DNA of 64,000 nucleotides from Belliella kenyensis (GTDB taxonomy: Bacteria > Bacteroidota > Bacteroidia > Cytophagales > Cyclobacteriaceae). This document shows, piece by piece, positions 48,766 through 58,073 of this stretch. The stretch is from positions 31,237 to 95,236 of the forward strand of contig NZ_JAKZGR010000017.1 of assembly GCF_022549675.1 (NCBI RefSeq). Reading direction: 5' to 3'. The notes under the pieces were generated by a model, which saw only the letters and a list, made by a program, of their open reading frames with translations, was not told where the DNA came from and ran no database searches. Numbering within the stretch: position 1 is the first letter of the stretch; the number at the start of each line of letters is the position of its first letter. The translations under genes were made by a program, and so were the position numbers.

Positions 48766-49911
48766 CTAAATCTTATTCAAAGCATTTCTCAAGTCTTCCT
48801 TCAAGTCGTCGGCATCTTCTATACCCACGCTCAGCCTGATCAAGGAATCTACAAGTCCTACTTTTTCTCTTTCTTCCTTAGGGATACTCGCATGGGTCAT
48901 GGAAGCTGGGTGTCCACTAAGAGACTCCACACCCCCAAGAGATTCTGCCAATGCAAATAGCTTCAAGTTCTCCAATACCTTGATAGCATCTTTCATGTCA
49001 TTCCCCTTCAAGGTGAAGGAAATCATGCCTCCAAAATCCCTCATTTGAGACTTTGCGATCTCGTGGTTTGGGTGATCTTCAAATCCAGGCCAATATACTT
49101 TCTCTACCTTAGGGTGATTTTTCAAAAAGGCCGCAATGGTTTTCCCATTTTGACAATGCCGTTCCATGCGGATGTGCAGGGTCTTGATGCCTCTCAATAC
49201 GAGGAAGCAATCTTGCGGTCCCGGGGTAGCCCCACAAGCATTTTGAATAAAAGCCAATTGCTCAGCTAACTGATCATCATTGACAATGATCGCCCCCATT
49301 ACTACATCTGAATGTCCACCAAGATACTTGGTCACAGAGTGCATCACGATATCAGCACCCATATCCAGTGGATTCTGAAGAAATGGCGTAGCAAAGGTAT
49401 TGTCCACTGCAAACATCACCTTATGCTTCTTGGCCACAGCTCCTATACCAGCTATATCAATAATGTTCATCATCGGATTGGTAGGTGTTTCCGCCCAGAT
49501 CAATCGTGTACGTTCATTGATGTAAGTTTCGATAGTCGCAGGATCATCCATAGACACAAAGTGAAACTTGATCCCATACCTTTCAAATACTTTGGTGAAA
49601 ATCCTGTAAGACCCTCCATACAGGTCATTGGTACTGATCACTTCATCTCCCGGTTGAAGCAATTTGATAATCGCATCTATCGCCCCTAGTCCGGAAGAAA
49701 AACACAATCCATGCTTTCCATTTTCCAAGGCCGCTAAGTTTTGCTGCAAAGCTGTTCTGGTAGGATTATGTGTTCTGGAATATTCAAATCCCTGATGATC
49801 ACCTGGGGACTTCTGCACATAAGTAGATGTCTGGAATATAGGAGTCATAATGGCTCCTGTAGAAGGATCCGGTGCTACACCGGCATGTATTGCTTTAGTT
49901 CCAAATTTCAT
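48766..49911 (-). CDS. PLP-dependent trans-sulfuration enzyme (cystathionine gamma-synthase/lyase type)
   Basis: 381 residues from ATG 49911. Motifs: TPIFQTSTYVQKSPG, YSRTHNPTRTALQQNLAALE, GLCFSSGLGAIDA, DNTFATPFLQNP and the PLP lysine in MHSVTKYLGGHSDVVMGA. The enzyme either makes cystathionine for methionine synthesis (MetB) or splits it (MetC/CGL). Sequence alone does not separate these; in Bacteroidota this type is often annotated cystathionine gamma-synthase. Confidence 0.9.
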   Translation of the reverse strand: MKFGTKAIHAGVAPDPSTGAIMTPIFQTSTYVQKSPGDHQGFEYSRTHNPTRTALQQNLAALENGKHGLCFSSGLGAIDAIIKLLQPGDEVISTNDLYGGSYRIFTKVFERYGIKFHFVSMDDPATIETYINERTRLIWAETPTNPMMNIIDIAGIGAVAKKHKVMFAVDNTFATPFLQNPLDMGADIVMHSVTKYLGGHSDVVMGAIIVNDDQLAEQLAFIQNACGATPGPQDCFLVLRGIKTLHIRMERHCQNGKTIAAFLKNHPKVEKVYWPGFEDHPNHEIAKSQMRDFGGMISFTLKGNDMKDAIKVLENLKLFALAESLGGVESLSGHPASMTHASIPKEEREKVGLVDSLIRLSVGIEDADDLKEDLRNALNKI

Positions 49912-50012
49912 GGTAATGTTTTTTGCAATGATGGATTCCAAATCAATTGAAATACATGAAAACCCATCATTGATAAATTAAAATTCCTTTCTTTTGTAAG
50001 AATTCGTCAAAG

Positions 50013-50717
50013 ATGAAAAAAAAGGAAGGCATTTTCAAGAGATTAAAAAGGATCGGAGAGAAAAATCCAAGGATGGTGATTGCCATTGCATGGGTTAGCA
50101 TCATTCCGGCACTTTCTAGCTTACTCTTGATTCCACTGGTTTTGAGCAAGGCCAATGAATTGGATTTTTCACCTCAACTCCATTTGATTCAGACATTCCT
50201 GTATGTTGTCATTGGGATGATTACAATGGGCTTGGCATTGATCCCGACGACACTATTCGCTATACTTTCTGGTTTTTTATTGGGATGGGGAGTTTTTCCT
50301 GCCCTTATTGTGAGCTATGCACTAGCTAGTCTTATAGGCTATGGATGTGGTAAAAGCCTCAGTCAAGATAACCTAGACGTACTTTTGAGTCAGTACCCGA
50401 AAGCTTCTACGCTGCTCAAAGACAAATCAGACAATATGGGAGAATTGATATTTTTTGTCAGAATCAGCCCAGTGATTCCATTTGCCCTATCTAATCTGCT
50501 ATTTGCGATGCTACGCACTGGGTGGAAAAAGCTCATCATATGGGGCACACTCGGTATGCTACCAAGAACATCGCTGGCTTTTTTCTCTGGCACCATTGCA
50601 TTCGACTTGTACAGTGCCATTCATGAAGAAGGCACCAATGGGAAGGTCTGGATATTTATAGGTCTTTTGCTTCTCAGCATATGGGGAATTTGGAGATTTT
50701 TCACAAAAGAACAATGA
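50013..50717 (+). CDS. VTT/DedA-like (TVP38/TMEM64) membrane protein
   Basis: 234 residues with about six hydrophobic segments. The VTT signature is visible: FAILSGFLLGWGVFPALIVSY followed by LASLIGYGCGKSL, and FFVRISPVIPFALSNLLFAM. Members of the family are lipid scramblases or transporters in the cytoplasmic membrane. Divergent from the trans-sulfuration gene. Confidence 0.88.
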   Translation: MKKKEGIFKRLKRIGEKNPRMVIAIAWVSIIPALSSLLLIPLVLSKANELDFSPQLHLIQTFLYVVIGMITMGLALIPTTLFAILSGFLLGWGVFPALIVSYALASLIGYGCGKSLSQDNLDVLLSQYPKASTLLKDKSDNMGELIFFVRISPVIPFALSNLLFAMLRTGWKKLIIWGTLGMLPRTSLAFFSGTIAFDLYSAIHEEGTNGKVWIFIGLLLLSIWGIWRFFTKEQ

Positions 50718-50889
50718 AGTAATTACATCAAGAAAATGTTTTGAAGAAATCTGGAGTAGAAGAAAGGCCGATAATGAGATTAATCATTTTTAAACTAAAT
50801 GAAGTAAATCAGTCAAGTAAAAAATTACCTCTGACCCAATTCCCATTAATATCTAAATCTTTACATTTTCATATTAGATTACCGACACC
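50718..50889. other. Gap upstream of the COG0523 promoter
   Basis: About 170 AT-rich bases; nothing recognised before the promoter at 50890. Confidence 0.4.
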
Positions 50890-50934
50890 TTTGCAGATAT
50901 ACCTTTAGAATTGTTATTTTGCAATAATGTTGCA
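50890..50934 (+). promoter_or_regulatory. Promoter with a TGCAA-N5-TTGCA operator (candidate Zur site)
   Basis: TTTG (50890-50893), a 20-base spacer and TTATTTTG (50914-50921) form a Bacteroidota-type promoter. TGCAA-TAATG-TTGCA (50920-50934) is a perfect inverted repeat that covers the expected start site, so a bound protein would block initiation. As the gene encodes a COG0523 metallochaperone, zinc-dependent repression by a Fur-family protein is likely. Confidence 0.65.
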
Positions 50935-50949
50935 TAAAAAACAAAAATC

Positions 50950-51897
50950 ATGGTATCTCAAAAAATAAGCGTTCACATACTAACAGGTTTTTTGGGCTCT
51001 GGCAAGACCACTCTATTGAATCAACTATTGACTTTCCATCAAGGGAAGATCAACTATGTCATAGAGAATGAGTTCGGAAGTACCTCTATAGATAGCGATT
51101 TGGTCAAGAAAAATTACAACCAACTTTTCGAACTCAACAATGGATGCATATGCTGCTCCTTGGATCAGGAATTGATTGAAGTTTTGGAGCAGCTGATCCT
51201 TATGGAGAATCTTCCTGATCAACTATTCATCGAAGCCTCTGGCGTAGCTGATGCTGGAATGATAGCAGCCATATTCAAAAGAGAAGGTGTGATGCAGTAC
51301 TTTGATTTGAAAGCTGTGATTGCAATGGTAGATGCAGAAAGTTTTGAAGATCGACTCCTAGAAATACCTGAGATTTCGAGGCAATTGGTCGCAGCAGACC
51401 ACATCTTGATCAATAAGATCGACCAAGTTAAACCAGCATATGGAGCCGATTTAAAAATCCAAGTATCACAGATCAATCCTTTTGCCAATATTTATCTTTG
51501 TGAATTCGGATATATTGATTACCAGGTATTTGAAAAAAAAGAAAAGATCAGTAGGTTTACTAGCCTATCTTCAAATAAGGACATTACATCGCTTGGACAT
51601 GGAATGAAAAGCATAGCAGTATCTGTACCTGAACCTTTTGATAAGGAAAAATTCTATGCAGCCCTTTCTGTCACCATGTTTTTGCATTACCATCAAATCT
51701 ACAGAATCAAAGGATTCGTCAAGTTTGAGGACTCAGATGAGCCCGTCTTAATCCAATCTACAGGAAACAAACTTACCTTTTCTAAACTTAACTTCAGTAT
51801 AACTGAATCCCCGAACCTTGTGCTTGTATTTATAGGCAAAAATATCGAGCGACATAGCTTAGAGAAAATCCTTAACAGAACGCTGCTAATAGCATAA
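50950..51897 (+). CDS. COG0523 (CobW/P47K) GTP-dependent metallochaperone
   Basis: 315 residues. G3E GTPase with Walker A GFLGSGKTTLLNQLL, the metal-binding CICC motif in NNGCICCSLDQELI, the IEASGVADAG Walker B region and ILINKIDQV. The CobW C-terminal domain follows (VTMFLHYHQIYRIKGFVKF). These proteins deliver zinc or other metals to client enzymes, often when zinc is scarce. The operator in front fits this. A short 6-base gap joins it to the DUF5694 gene. Confidence 0.92.
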   Translation: MVSQKISVHILTGFLGSGKTTLLNQLLTFHQGKINYVIENEFGSTSIDSDLVKKNYNQLFELNNGCICCSLDQELIEVLEQLILMENLPDQLFIEASGVADAGMIAAIFKREGVMQYFDLKAVIAMVDAESFEDRLLEIPEISRQLVAADHILINKIDQVKPAYGADLKIQVSQINPFANIYLCEFGYIDYQVFEKKEKISRFTSLSSNKDITSLGHGMKSIAVSVPEPFDKEKFYAALSVTMFLHYHQIYRIKGFVKFEDSDEPVLIQSTGNKLTFSKLNFSITESPNLVLVFIGKNIERHSLEKILNRTLLIA

Positions 51898-51903
51898 CAT
51901 CTC

Positions 51904-52710
51904 ATGAAAAAAAATATCACCCTTCTCATTTTACTTGTGGTATATACCGCAACATTTGCTCAGCAAAATCCTGAAAGAAAAGTGAAAATAGCACTCCTAG
52001 GAAGCCTACACTTCACACCCTCTACTCAGGACATGTATAGTAATGATGCCATGGAACTCAGCAGCGAAAAGCTCCAAGAGATCGATGAGGTAGTCGATAA
52101 ACTAGTAGCATTCAATCCAGACCAAATCTGTATCGAAGTAGAAGTAAAAAACCAAGAAAAAACTAATCTGCAATACCAACAGTACCTGAAAGGTGATTAT
52201 GAATTAGAGCTCAATGAAATAGATTTGCTAGGATTTCAAGCTGCCAAAAAGCTGTCTTTAGAAAACCTGACCTGTGTCAATTACAAAGGTGAGTTCAACA
52301 CCGATCCTGTATTCGAAGCTGCCAAAAAATATGGACAAACTCACATACTCGAGGAATTAAACACCTTTGCTACAGCATTCATAGAAGAAATGAACGAAAG
52401 TGAACGTACCTCTACTCTCAAAGATCACCTGATATATATCAACAAAGACGAAGCTCTCCATAAAAACTTGGCTATCTACACTAAGTACAATGCACAGGTA
52501 GGTCAAGGCGAATCCTATGAAGGTGCAGATTTGAACACTTCTTGGTACAAAACTAACCTTAGGATTTATAGCAATATCTTAAGAAACATCAAGCCTTCCG
52601 ATCAATCAATCTTAGTTATCTATGGGCAAGGACACGTAGCATTGCTCAAACATTTTTTCAGTTCTCATCCTGATTTTGAAATCGTTGATATTGATGAGGT
52701 GCTGAAGTAG
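51904..52710 (+). CDS. DUF5694 family exported protein
   Basis: 268 residues. Signal peptide (ITLLILLVVYTATFAQ), then KIALLGSLHFTPSTQDMYSN with a conserved histidine, DQICIEVEVK, and YGQGHVALLKHFF near the end. This is the DUF5694 pattern, distantly like the TraB/GumN/EreA clan of proteins with paired His/Glu metal sites. It is probably in the COG0523 operon, so a metalloprotein that is a client of the upstream chaperone is conceivable. Confidence 0.78.
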   Translation: MKKNITLLILLVVYTATFAQQNPERKVKIALLGSLHFTPSTQDMYSNDAMELSSEKLQEIDEVVDKLVAFNPDQICIEVEVKNQEKTNLQYQQYLKGDYELELNEIDLLGFQAAKKLSLENLTCVNYKGEFNTDPVFEAAKKYGQTHILEELNTFATAFIEEMNESERTSTLKDHLIYINKDEALHKNLAIYTKYNAQVGQGESYEGADLNTSWYKTNLRIYSNILRNIKPSDQSILVIYGQGHVALLKHFFSSHPDFEIVDIDEVLK

Positions 52711-53006
52711 GTTGTTTATTTTGGATAAAAGGACCATGAGATGGGGATTAAAGTACAAAGTGTGGAGAGTGTTTAGAGAAAGGGGTGAAGGGTAAATAAG
52801 GATTGATGTACACTAGAGCGATATATCGTTGATATATGCCTTCGGCGGTATAGTATGGATCGAATTTGAGAAGAAAAATGTTTTTATTTTATTTCATGAA
52901 ATTCATTTTTGCTGAAATTAGCAATTAACTTTTTACAATCAATAAAATGGCTTTAATTAAATATCCAATTTATATTTGACCCCAGCACTTGATCTTTTAG
53001 AAAAAT
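52711..53006. other. Gap before the DUF3667 gene
   Basis: About 296 bases without a gene. ATATATC-GTT-GATATAT (52821-52837) is a perfect 7-bp inverted repeat. TATATTTG at 52971-52978 may be the -7 box of the DUF3667 gene. Confidence 0.45.
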
Positions 53007-53810
53007 ATGGTAACCGAAGAAATCTGTTCAAATTGTCAATCCTCATTTACTGGAAATTTTTGTGGGAATTGTGGTCAAAAGCGATATCAAAGAATCAGCA
53101 AAACTTATATCTGGGAAGAAGTTCAAGACACAGTCCTTCATACCAATAGAGGTTTTTTGTTTTCATGTTTAGAGATTTTGAAAAATCCAGGTCGTACAGC
53201 TAGGGAATTCTTAGAAGGAAAACGCATCAAGCATTATAGACCTCTCGTTCTCACATTTGTGCTAAGTGGTATTTCAGCTTTTTTTTCATTTCGAGTCCTT
53301 GGGTTAGCGGAATTGATGAGCAATTATTATGCTGATACTCCAAATTTGAACTCGAAGTTTATGAATGATTATCTATCATTCTTTTCAAGTTACAATTCTA
53401 TCATCATGTTGCTTTTATTGCCTGTAATTGCATTTTTCACAAAACTAGGTTTGAGAAAATGGGGTCAAAATTACTATGAACACATCATCATGAATGCTTA
53501 TATATTGTCATTCTACACACTCATCAGTATATTGATCTTTTATCCACTTATGTACTTTTTGCAGTCAGATGAATCTCTTATCATAAACATCAGCATGTTT
53601 CAGTTATATACTTCCCCACTTATTTTGATATGGTTTTACAAGGGATTTTATCCAAATAAGACATGGAAGAGTATTCTTTGGAAAGTAATTTTACTCCTCT
53701 TGCTTTTTCTTATAGGATTTATTGGGATTATCATATTAGGAATCCTAGTAGGTGTGTTGCTATCAATGCTGTATGGAGATGAAATGATCAAATATTTTCA
53801 ACCAGGGTGA
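53007..53810 (+). CDS. DUF3667 membrane protein with N-terminal zinc ribbon
   Basis: 267 residues. A zinc ribbon with cysteines at 7, 10, 19 and 22 (CSNCQSSFTGNFCGNCGQ) is followed by the DUF3667 core (IWEEVQDTVLHTNRGFLF, GRTAREFLEGKRIKHYRP) and four to five membrane segments. Common in Bacteroidota, function unknown. It is the last gene before the CRISPR island. Confidence 0.88.
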   Translation: MVTEEICSNCQSSFTGNFCGNCGQKRYQRISKTYIWEEVQDTVLHTNRGFLFSCLEILKNPGRTAREFLEGKRIKHYRPLVLTFVLSGISAFFSFRVLGLAELMSNYYADTPNLNSKFMNDYLSFFSSYNSIIMLLLLPVIAFFTKLGLRKWGQNYYEHIIMNAYILSFYTLISILIFYPLMYFLQSDESLIINISMFQLYTSPLILIWFYKGFYPNKTWKSILWKVILLLLLFLIGFIGIIILGILVGVLLSMLYGDEMIKYFQPG

Positions 53811-53871
53811 TATCAATCTCCTCCCCTCTCCCCCTCGATTTGTGTCCTCCCAAACAGAAACTACCACTCTC

Positions 53872-54299
53872 CTCGGTTTGTGTCCTTACAAAATGAATCT
53901 GGTACTATAACAACCTTTGAGGTCTTTTTTTGACCTCGAAGGTTTTATCTCAGCCCCTGTTTTAGCAAAAGCAAATCGGGATGGTACGTAGTTTTTTTCA
54001 TCTGTTTGTCGTAAACAGGCTCGCCCTGCAACCTGGCCCAATGCTAAAAATATTCACTGAATATTTTCTTAACGCATCGTCCTCCCTCGGTTTGTGTCCC
54101 CACAAACCGATTGTCTTACTCTAACAACCTTTGAGGTCTTTTTTTGACCTCGAAGGTTTTATCTCAAACCCTATTTTAGCGAAGGCGAATCGGGATGGTA
54201 CGTAGTTTTTTTCATCTGTTTGTCGTAAACAGGCTTACCCTGCATCCTGGCCCAATGCTAAAAATATTCACTGAATATTTTCTTAACGCATCGTCCTCC
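53872..54299. repeat. Two tandem 214-bp units flanking CRISPR array 1
   Basis: Copy 1 is 53872-54085 and copy 2 is 54086-54299; a fragment of a third start lies near 53833. Each begins CTCGGTTTGTGTCC, contains a hairpin (AACCTTTGAGGTC with GACCTCGAAGGTT, 53912-53944 in copy 1), a palindrome AAAATATTC-ACT-GAATATTTT, and ends CGCATCGTCCTCC. Copy 2 runs directly into the first, partial CRISPR repeat. The last ~123 bases recur before array 2 (60956-61079). Confidence 0.85.
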
Positions 54300-54326
54300 T
54301 TGTTTTAGTGGATGTGGTGCTCTGAC

Positions 54327-54410
54327 GGAGTTCTTATTTCTCTTTTTCGTAGCCTCAATTCAGAATCTTCTCCCGAAGCTTCTTCCTTTCGGTTCCCTCC
54401 TTGCCAGTCG
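54327..54410. repeat. 84-bp non-spacer insert in array 1, first copy
   Basis: Starts GGAGTTCTTATTTC and ends CCAGTCG. More than twice the spacer length. The repeat that follows lacks three bases (GTC-ATCC instead of GTCTTAATCC). The same insert occurs at 54880-54963 and in array 2 at 61541-61624, each time with the shortened repeat. On the minus strand the insert is purine-rich and open, with an ATG formed at the repeat junction. Confidence 0.9.
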
Positions 54411-54879
54411 GTCATCCTTGTTTTAGTGGATGTGGTGCTCTGACACAGGGTAAGTTACCCTAAAGTGGAGATTGTAGAGTCTTAATCCTTGTTTTAGTGG
54501 ATGTGGTGCTCTGACAGTCAAAAAAGAATGTGAAAAATTGGCTGTTAAATGGTCTTAATCCTTGTTTTAGTGGATGTGGTGCTCTGACTAGTAATAATAG
54601 AGTTAGCTACGAAGACCCGCAGTTGTCTTAATCCTTGTTTTAGCGGATGTGGTGCTCTGACTCATCGGAGTTCCACCGATGAATCTGATTAAGGAAGGTC
54701 TTAATCCTTGTTTTAGTGGATGTGGTGCTCTGACAACTCATTAAGTCTATCAATAAGTACCACGATCTCGGTCTTAATCCTTGTTTTAGTGGATGTGGTG
54801 CTCTGACTCTCGTAAAAACAGGGTTTAATTTCTAATACAGAAGTCTTAATCCTTGTTTTAGTGGATGTGGTGCTCTGAC

Positions 54880-54963
54880 GGAGTTCTTATTTCTCTTTTT
54901 CGTAGCCTCAATTCAGAATCTTCTCCCGAAGCTTCTTCCTTTCGGTTCCCTCCTTGCCAGTCG
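54880..54963. repeat. 84-bp insert in array 1, second copy
   Basis: Identical to 54327-54410. It heads a 408-bp block (54880-55287) that repeats 54327-54734, so this copy arose by internal duplication of the array. Confidence 0.9.
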
Positions 54964-56089
54964 GTCATCCTTGTTTTAGTGGATGTGGTGCTCTGACACA
55001 GGGTAAGTTACCCTAAAGTGGAGATTGTAGAGTCTTAATCCTTGTTTTAGTGGATGTGGTGCTCTGACAGTCAAAAAAGAATGTGAAAAATTGGCTGTTA
55101 AATGGTCTTAATCCTTGTTTTAGTGGATGTGGTGCTCTGACTAGTAATAATAGAGTTAGCTACGAAGACCCGCAGTTGTCTTAATCCTTGTTTTAGCGGA
55201 TGTGGTGCTCTGACTCATCGGAGTTCCACCGATGAATCTGATTAAGGAAGGTCTTAATCCTTGTTTTAGTGGATGTGGTGCTCTGACGAGTATGGAAGCA
55301 GACATTTCAGAAATACTTCTTTTGGTCTTAATCCTTGTTTTAGTGGATGTGGTGCTCTGACCCAGTTCTTCTTAGGTTGTCCGCCTAAGGAGCTTATGTC
55401 TTAATCCTTGTTTTAGTGGATGTGGTGCTCTGACAAGTATAAATCAGAAGCTACTGGTATATTAAAAATAGGTCTTAATCCTTGTTTTAGTGGATGTGGT
55501 GCTCTGACACGCTATCAATGATATTTATTAGATTGCATTATCAGTGTCTTAATCCTTGTTTTAGTGGATGTGGTGCTCTGACTATTTGTTATCGGATTAT
55601 TAGTGCCGTCTGTTATAGTCTTAATCCTTGTTTTAGTGGATGTGGTGCTCTGACGATTACCATATAATTACAACCGAGCTTCCATTAGATGTCTTAATCC
55701 TTGTTTTAGTGGATGTGGTGCTCTGACAGCTAGAAAAACTATGAAAACATACGCAGAAGCTAAGTCTTAATCCTTGTTTTAGTGGATGTGGTGCTCTGAC
55801 ACTAACTTTGAGATCACAAAGTGTTAGCTACAATGGTCTTAATCCTTGTTTTAGTGGATGTGGTGCTCTGACAGGTAAAAGTGAGAACCGATACATTTAT
55901 CCTCATCACAGTCTTAATCCTTGTTTTAGTGGATGTGGTGCTCTGACTGAACATATTCTTTGGTCTGAACTACCACCAAGTGTCTTAATCCTTGTTTTAG
56001 TGGATGTGGTGCTCTGACAAAGCCTAGTTTCGCTCACAATAAACAAAGTTTTGTCTTAATCCTTGTTTTAGTGGATGTGGTGCTCTGAC

Positions 56090-56223
56090 AGCTAACTCCA
56101 GTTTTGACTGAATTTCAATATGTTACAAATTAAAATCGTGACAAAAATTTTTAGTTTTACGAAAATAAAACGCATAAGTGCCTGTCTTTTTCCAAATCTA
56201 CACCTTTTTTTAGGTTTTACAAA
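56090..56223 (-). promoter_or_regulatory. Probable leader and promoter of CRISPR array 1
   Basis: On the minus strand TTTG (56223-56220), a 19-base spacer and TAGATTTG (56200-56193) match the Bacteroidota promoter consensus. The start would lie about 95 bases before the first intact repeat at 56089, and the stretch between is AT-rich like a leader. This supports leftward transcription of the array. Confidence 0.75.
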
Positions 56224-56257
56224 TACCCGAATCATGCCTTTTATCCCGCACCGACAT

Positions 56258-56292
56258 AAAAAAACTCCCAAAGGAAATGAATCCCCGGGAGT
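56258..56292 (-). terminator. Terminator after the coiled-coil gene (minus strand)
   Basis: On the minus strand ACTCCC pairs with GGGAGT and is followed by T7. It separates the coiled-coil gene from the CRISPR leader. Confidence 0.75.
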
Positions 56293-56355
56293 ACCCAAGC
56301 GCTACATGCAGCTTCATGCTGCCTACCCACAAATATTCATTCAAATTGCTACTTT

Positions 56356-56913
56356 TCATACCACACTTATATGCTTAAACATCAAGTCACCTTTCAGCCT
56401 TACTCCCAAACCCGCCTCAAATCCTGCTCGATAATACTTCATAGCTCGCTCCACATACCCCTCTCCCGTGACCGCCAAATCCTTCTGCAACAACAACTCC
56501 CGCTCCTTCGCCTTCAATGACTTGTACTTCGTCTCCAGCTCTCGGTATATTCCAGGAATAGTCTCCCTCAAACGCTCCTCCAGCACTGCCTCCAACTCAG
56601 AAAGCTGATAACTTACTTTTGCAAGTTCCTTATCATATGCCTCCCGGAAATCCGCTGCTATCAACTCCAACTGGAGGTCCATCCTCGAAAAATCCTTGAA
56701 CTCATACCCGTCTTCCTTACCCATACGCTCATAATCCCTGCTCTTCAACTCCTCCAAGATAGTTAGCGTTTCCTCCCTGCTTCTCCTTGGCTCGGGCGCT
56801 GCCTCCTCTATGAAAAGAGCTCTATCAATTACGGGAGCTTCCACGACTGCCGGCTGTTCATGCACTGTGGCCACTGCCGGTCTTTTTCCGAATAATCTGC
56901 TGAAAATTGTCAT
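56356..56913 (-). CDS. Uncharacterised soluble coiled-coil protein of the inter-CRISPR island
   Basis: 185 residues from ATG 56913 (a start nine codons upstream lies in the promoter). The N-terminus MTIFSRLFGKRP resembles the MTTFLKLFSTIF start of the DUF4407 protein next door. A proline/alanine-rich linker (20-50) leads to a long charged helix region (about 55-150) with heptad character, then VERAMKYYRAGFEAGLG. No known family recognised. It has its own operator-type promoter and terminator. Base composition is richer in GC than the core genes, which fits acquisition by transfer. Confidence 0.7.
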   Translation of the reverse strand: MTIFSRLFGKRPAVATVHEQPAVVEAPVIDRALFIEEAAPEPRRSREETLTILEELKSRDYERMGKEDGYEFKDFSRMDLQLELIAADFREAYDKELAKVSYQLSELEAVLEERLRETIPGIYRELETKYKSLKAKERELLLQKDLAVTGEGYVERAMKYYRAGFEAGLGVRLKGDLMFKHISVV

Positions 56914-56942
56914 AACCTTATATTTGTTTAAATTGAACATTA

Positions 56943-56976
56943 CAAACTTACTTACCCACTAGGAAGTCAATCTTCC
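56943..56976 (-). promoter_or_regulatory. Operator-promoter of the coiled-coil gene
   Basis: On the minus strand GGAAG-ATTGA-CTTCC (56976-56962), exactly 11 bases, then the -7 box TAAGTTTG (56950-56943). The palindrome sits where the -33 element should be. The bases after the -7 box (TTTGTAATGTTCAA) are shared with the small-ORF units. Confidence 0.75.
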
Positions 56977-57050
56977 CACTTACACACCATTTCTGAAAAT
57001 GTGGGCCTAAAAAATCCGTACCAGGCCCATCCATCAAAAAATACCCTGAA

Positions 57051-58043
57051 TCATCCCACATCACGACTGATCAACCGCTTGATTTTAGTCCGATCTTGAC
57101 CTAAAACCTCAATCTCACGAACCGTCTGCTCCCGAGCCATCCGATACGCATCCAATTGCTGTAGTGCGTACTCCTCCTCCGCCTGTAAGAAACTCTCAAA
57201 TATGGTCTCAGAAACAGCCATCTTATACAAGATAAAGTAGGACTCAATTAAAAACACAAACCCAAAGAAAAACAGATAGATCACCAAGGTCATCGTACTG
57301 CTACATACAAATTCGTGCAAATCAGTCAACTTACTTAGCAAAGCATCGGAGCGCTTTTCCGCCATTTCTTCTCCATGTATCAAGGAGCGTTCTTCTAAAT
57401 CCTTGACAGCCTCCTCATACTTTTGCTCTACTTGAGCCAGGTAGACCGCTGCTCTATCCTTTTCTTGAGCCTTAGCCTGTGCCACTTTTCCAAATCCCTT
57501 TTTACCTGTACCTCCTTCACCATCCATTTCTTTGATGTGGATATCCCTTAAGGCACTGAATACCTGCGCCGCACGTTCTTTTTCAGCCAATAGTCTACTT
57601 ACTTCACCCTGATGCTGCTCTTTATAAGATTCAGCATGAACCACTCGCTCATCAGCACCCTTTTTTTGCCTATACTCCTCCAAATCCCCTGAAAATAGTG
57701 CCATATCAATAGCCAAGGAACCCAAAACCGTCGAAAATAAAGCAAAGGTGATCCGAAGTACTCCTAGTCCAGTTTTATGCTTTGTCTGAGGACTTGAAAT
57801 AAAGCTTCGGTCTATGATAAATATAAAGCTACCCAATACCAGCGCTACCAGCACAGAAGGAACCAAGCCCAACCCAATCAAGGAATAGCTAAAGTAAAAA
57901 CCTGAAAAAATCCACATCACCAATGGAATTAGCAACAATTGACCCAAGGTTACTATTTTCTGCTTGCTACGCGTTGGCTGCTTCTGAACCGTTGAATAAT
58001 CGTACTGAAATATTGTCGAGAATAATTTTAAGAAAGTTGTCAT
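57051..58043 (-). CDS. DUF4407 domain membrane protein with long coiled coil
   Basis: 330 residues. Membrane segments near 33-53, 57-78 and 95-115, with FIIDRSFISS between them as in DUF4407; then a charged coiled coil (about 130-245, EVSRLLAEKERAAQVF, YEEAVKDLEERS) and another membrane segment near 252-276, followed by a second helical tail. The likely layout places the long coil on one side of the membrane. Function of DUF4407 is unknown. It starts 30 bases after the small HNH gene, so both share a promoter. Confidence 0.82.
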   Translation of the reverse strand: MTTFLKLFSTIFQYDYSTVQKQPTRSKQKIVTLGQLLLIPLVMWIFSGFYFSYSLIGLGLVPSVLVALVLGSFIFIIDRSFISSPQTKHKTGLGVLRITFALFSTVLGSLAIDMALFSGDLEEYRQKKGADERVVHAESYKEQHQGEVSRLLAEKERAAQVFSALRDIHIKEMDGEGGTGKKGFGKVAQAKAQEKDRAAVYLAQVEQKYEEAVKDLEERSLIHGEEMAEKRSDALLSKLTDLHEFVCSSTMTLVIYLFFFGFVFLIESYFILYKMAVSETIFESFLQAEEEYALQQLDAYRMAREQTVREIEVLGQDRTKIKRLISRDVG

Positions 58044-58073
58044 GATCGTAGAAATTTAAATGTGAATGATTTT

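Larger units (their letters stand above)
54297..56089 (-). CRISPR. CRISPR array 1 (37-bp repeat, 24 repeats by hand count)
   Basis: On the plus strand the repeat begins GTCTTAATCC and ends GTGGTGCTCTGAC (37 bases); spacers are about 34-38 bases. Read on the minus strand the repeat ends ATTAAGAC, like the 8-nt handle of type I/III crRNAs. The leftmost repeat (54297-54326) is truncated and the rightmost is intact, and a promoter lies to the right, so I assign minus-strand transcription. 23 units: 21 spacers (17 different, as four occur twice) and two 84-bp inserts. Two repeats carry TAGCGG instead of TAGTGG. No cas genes nearby. Type III is inferred, not proven. Confidence 0.95.

Noticed and set aside
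53872..54299. Left flank of array 1 as the leader
   Set aside because: It is shared by both arrays, which would fit a leader, but the adjoining repeats are truncated and a good promoter lies at the other end. Kept as trailer with some doubt.
54327..54410. 84-bp insert as a tracrRNA anti-repeat
   Set aside because: I see no useful complementarity to the CRISPR repeat.
55808..56017. Plus-strand ORF inside array 1
   Set aside because: It is CRISPR repeats read as protein; the repeated peptide comes from the DNA repeat.
56120..56434. Plus-strand ORF over the array 1 leader and coiled-coil gene end
   Set aside because: Overlaps a clear terminator, promoter and gene on the other strand; no protein features.
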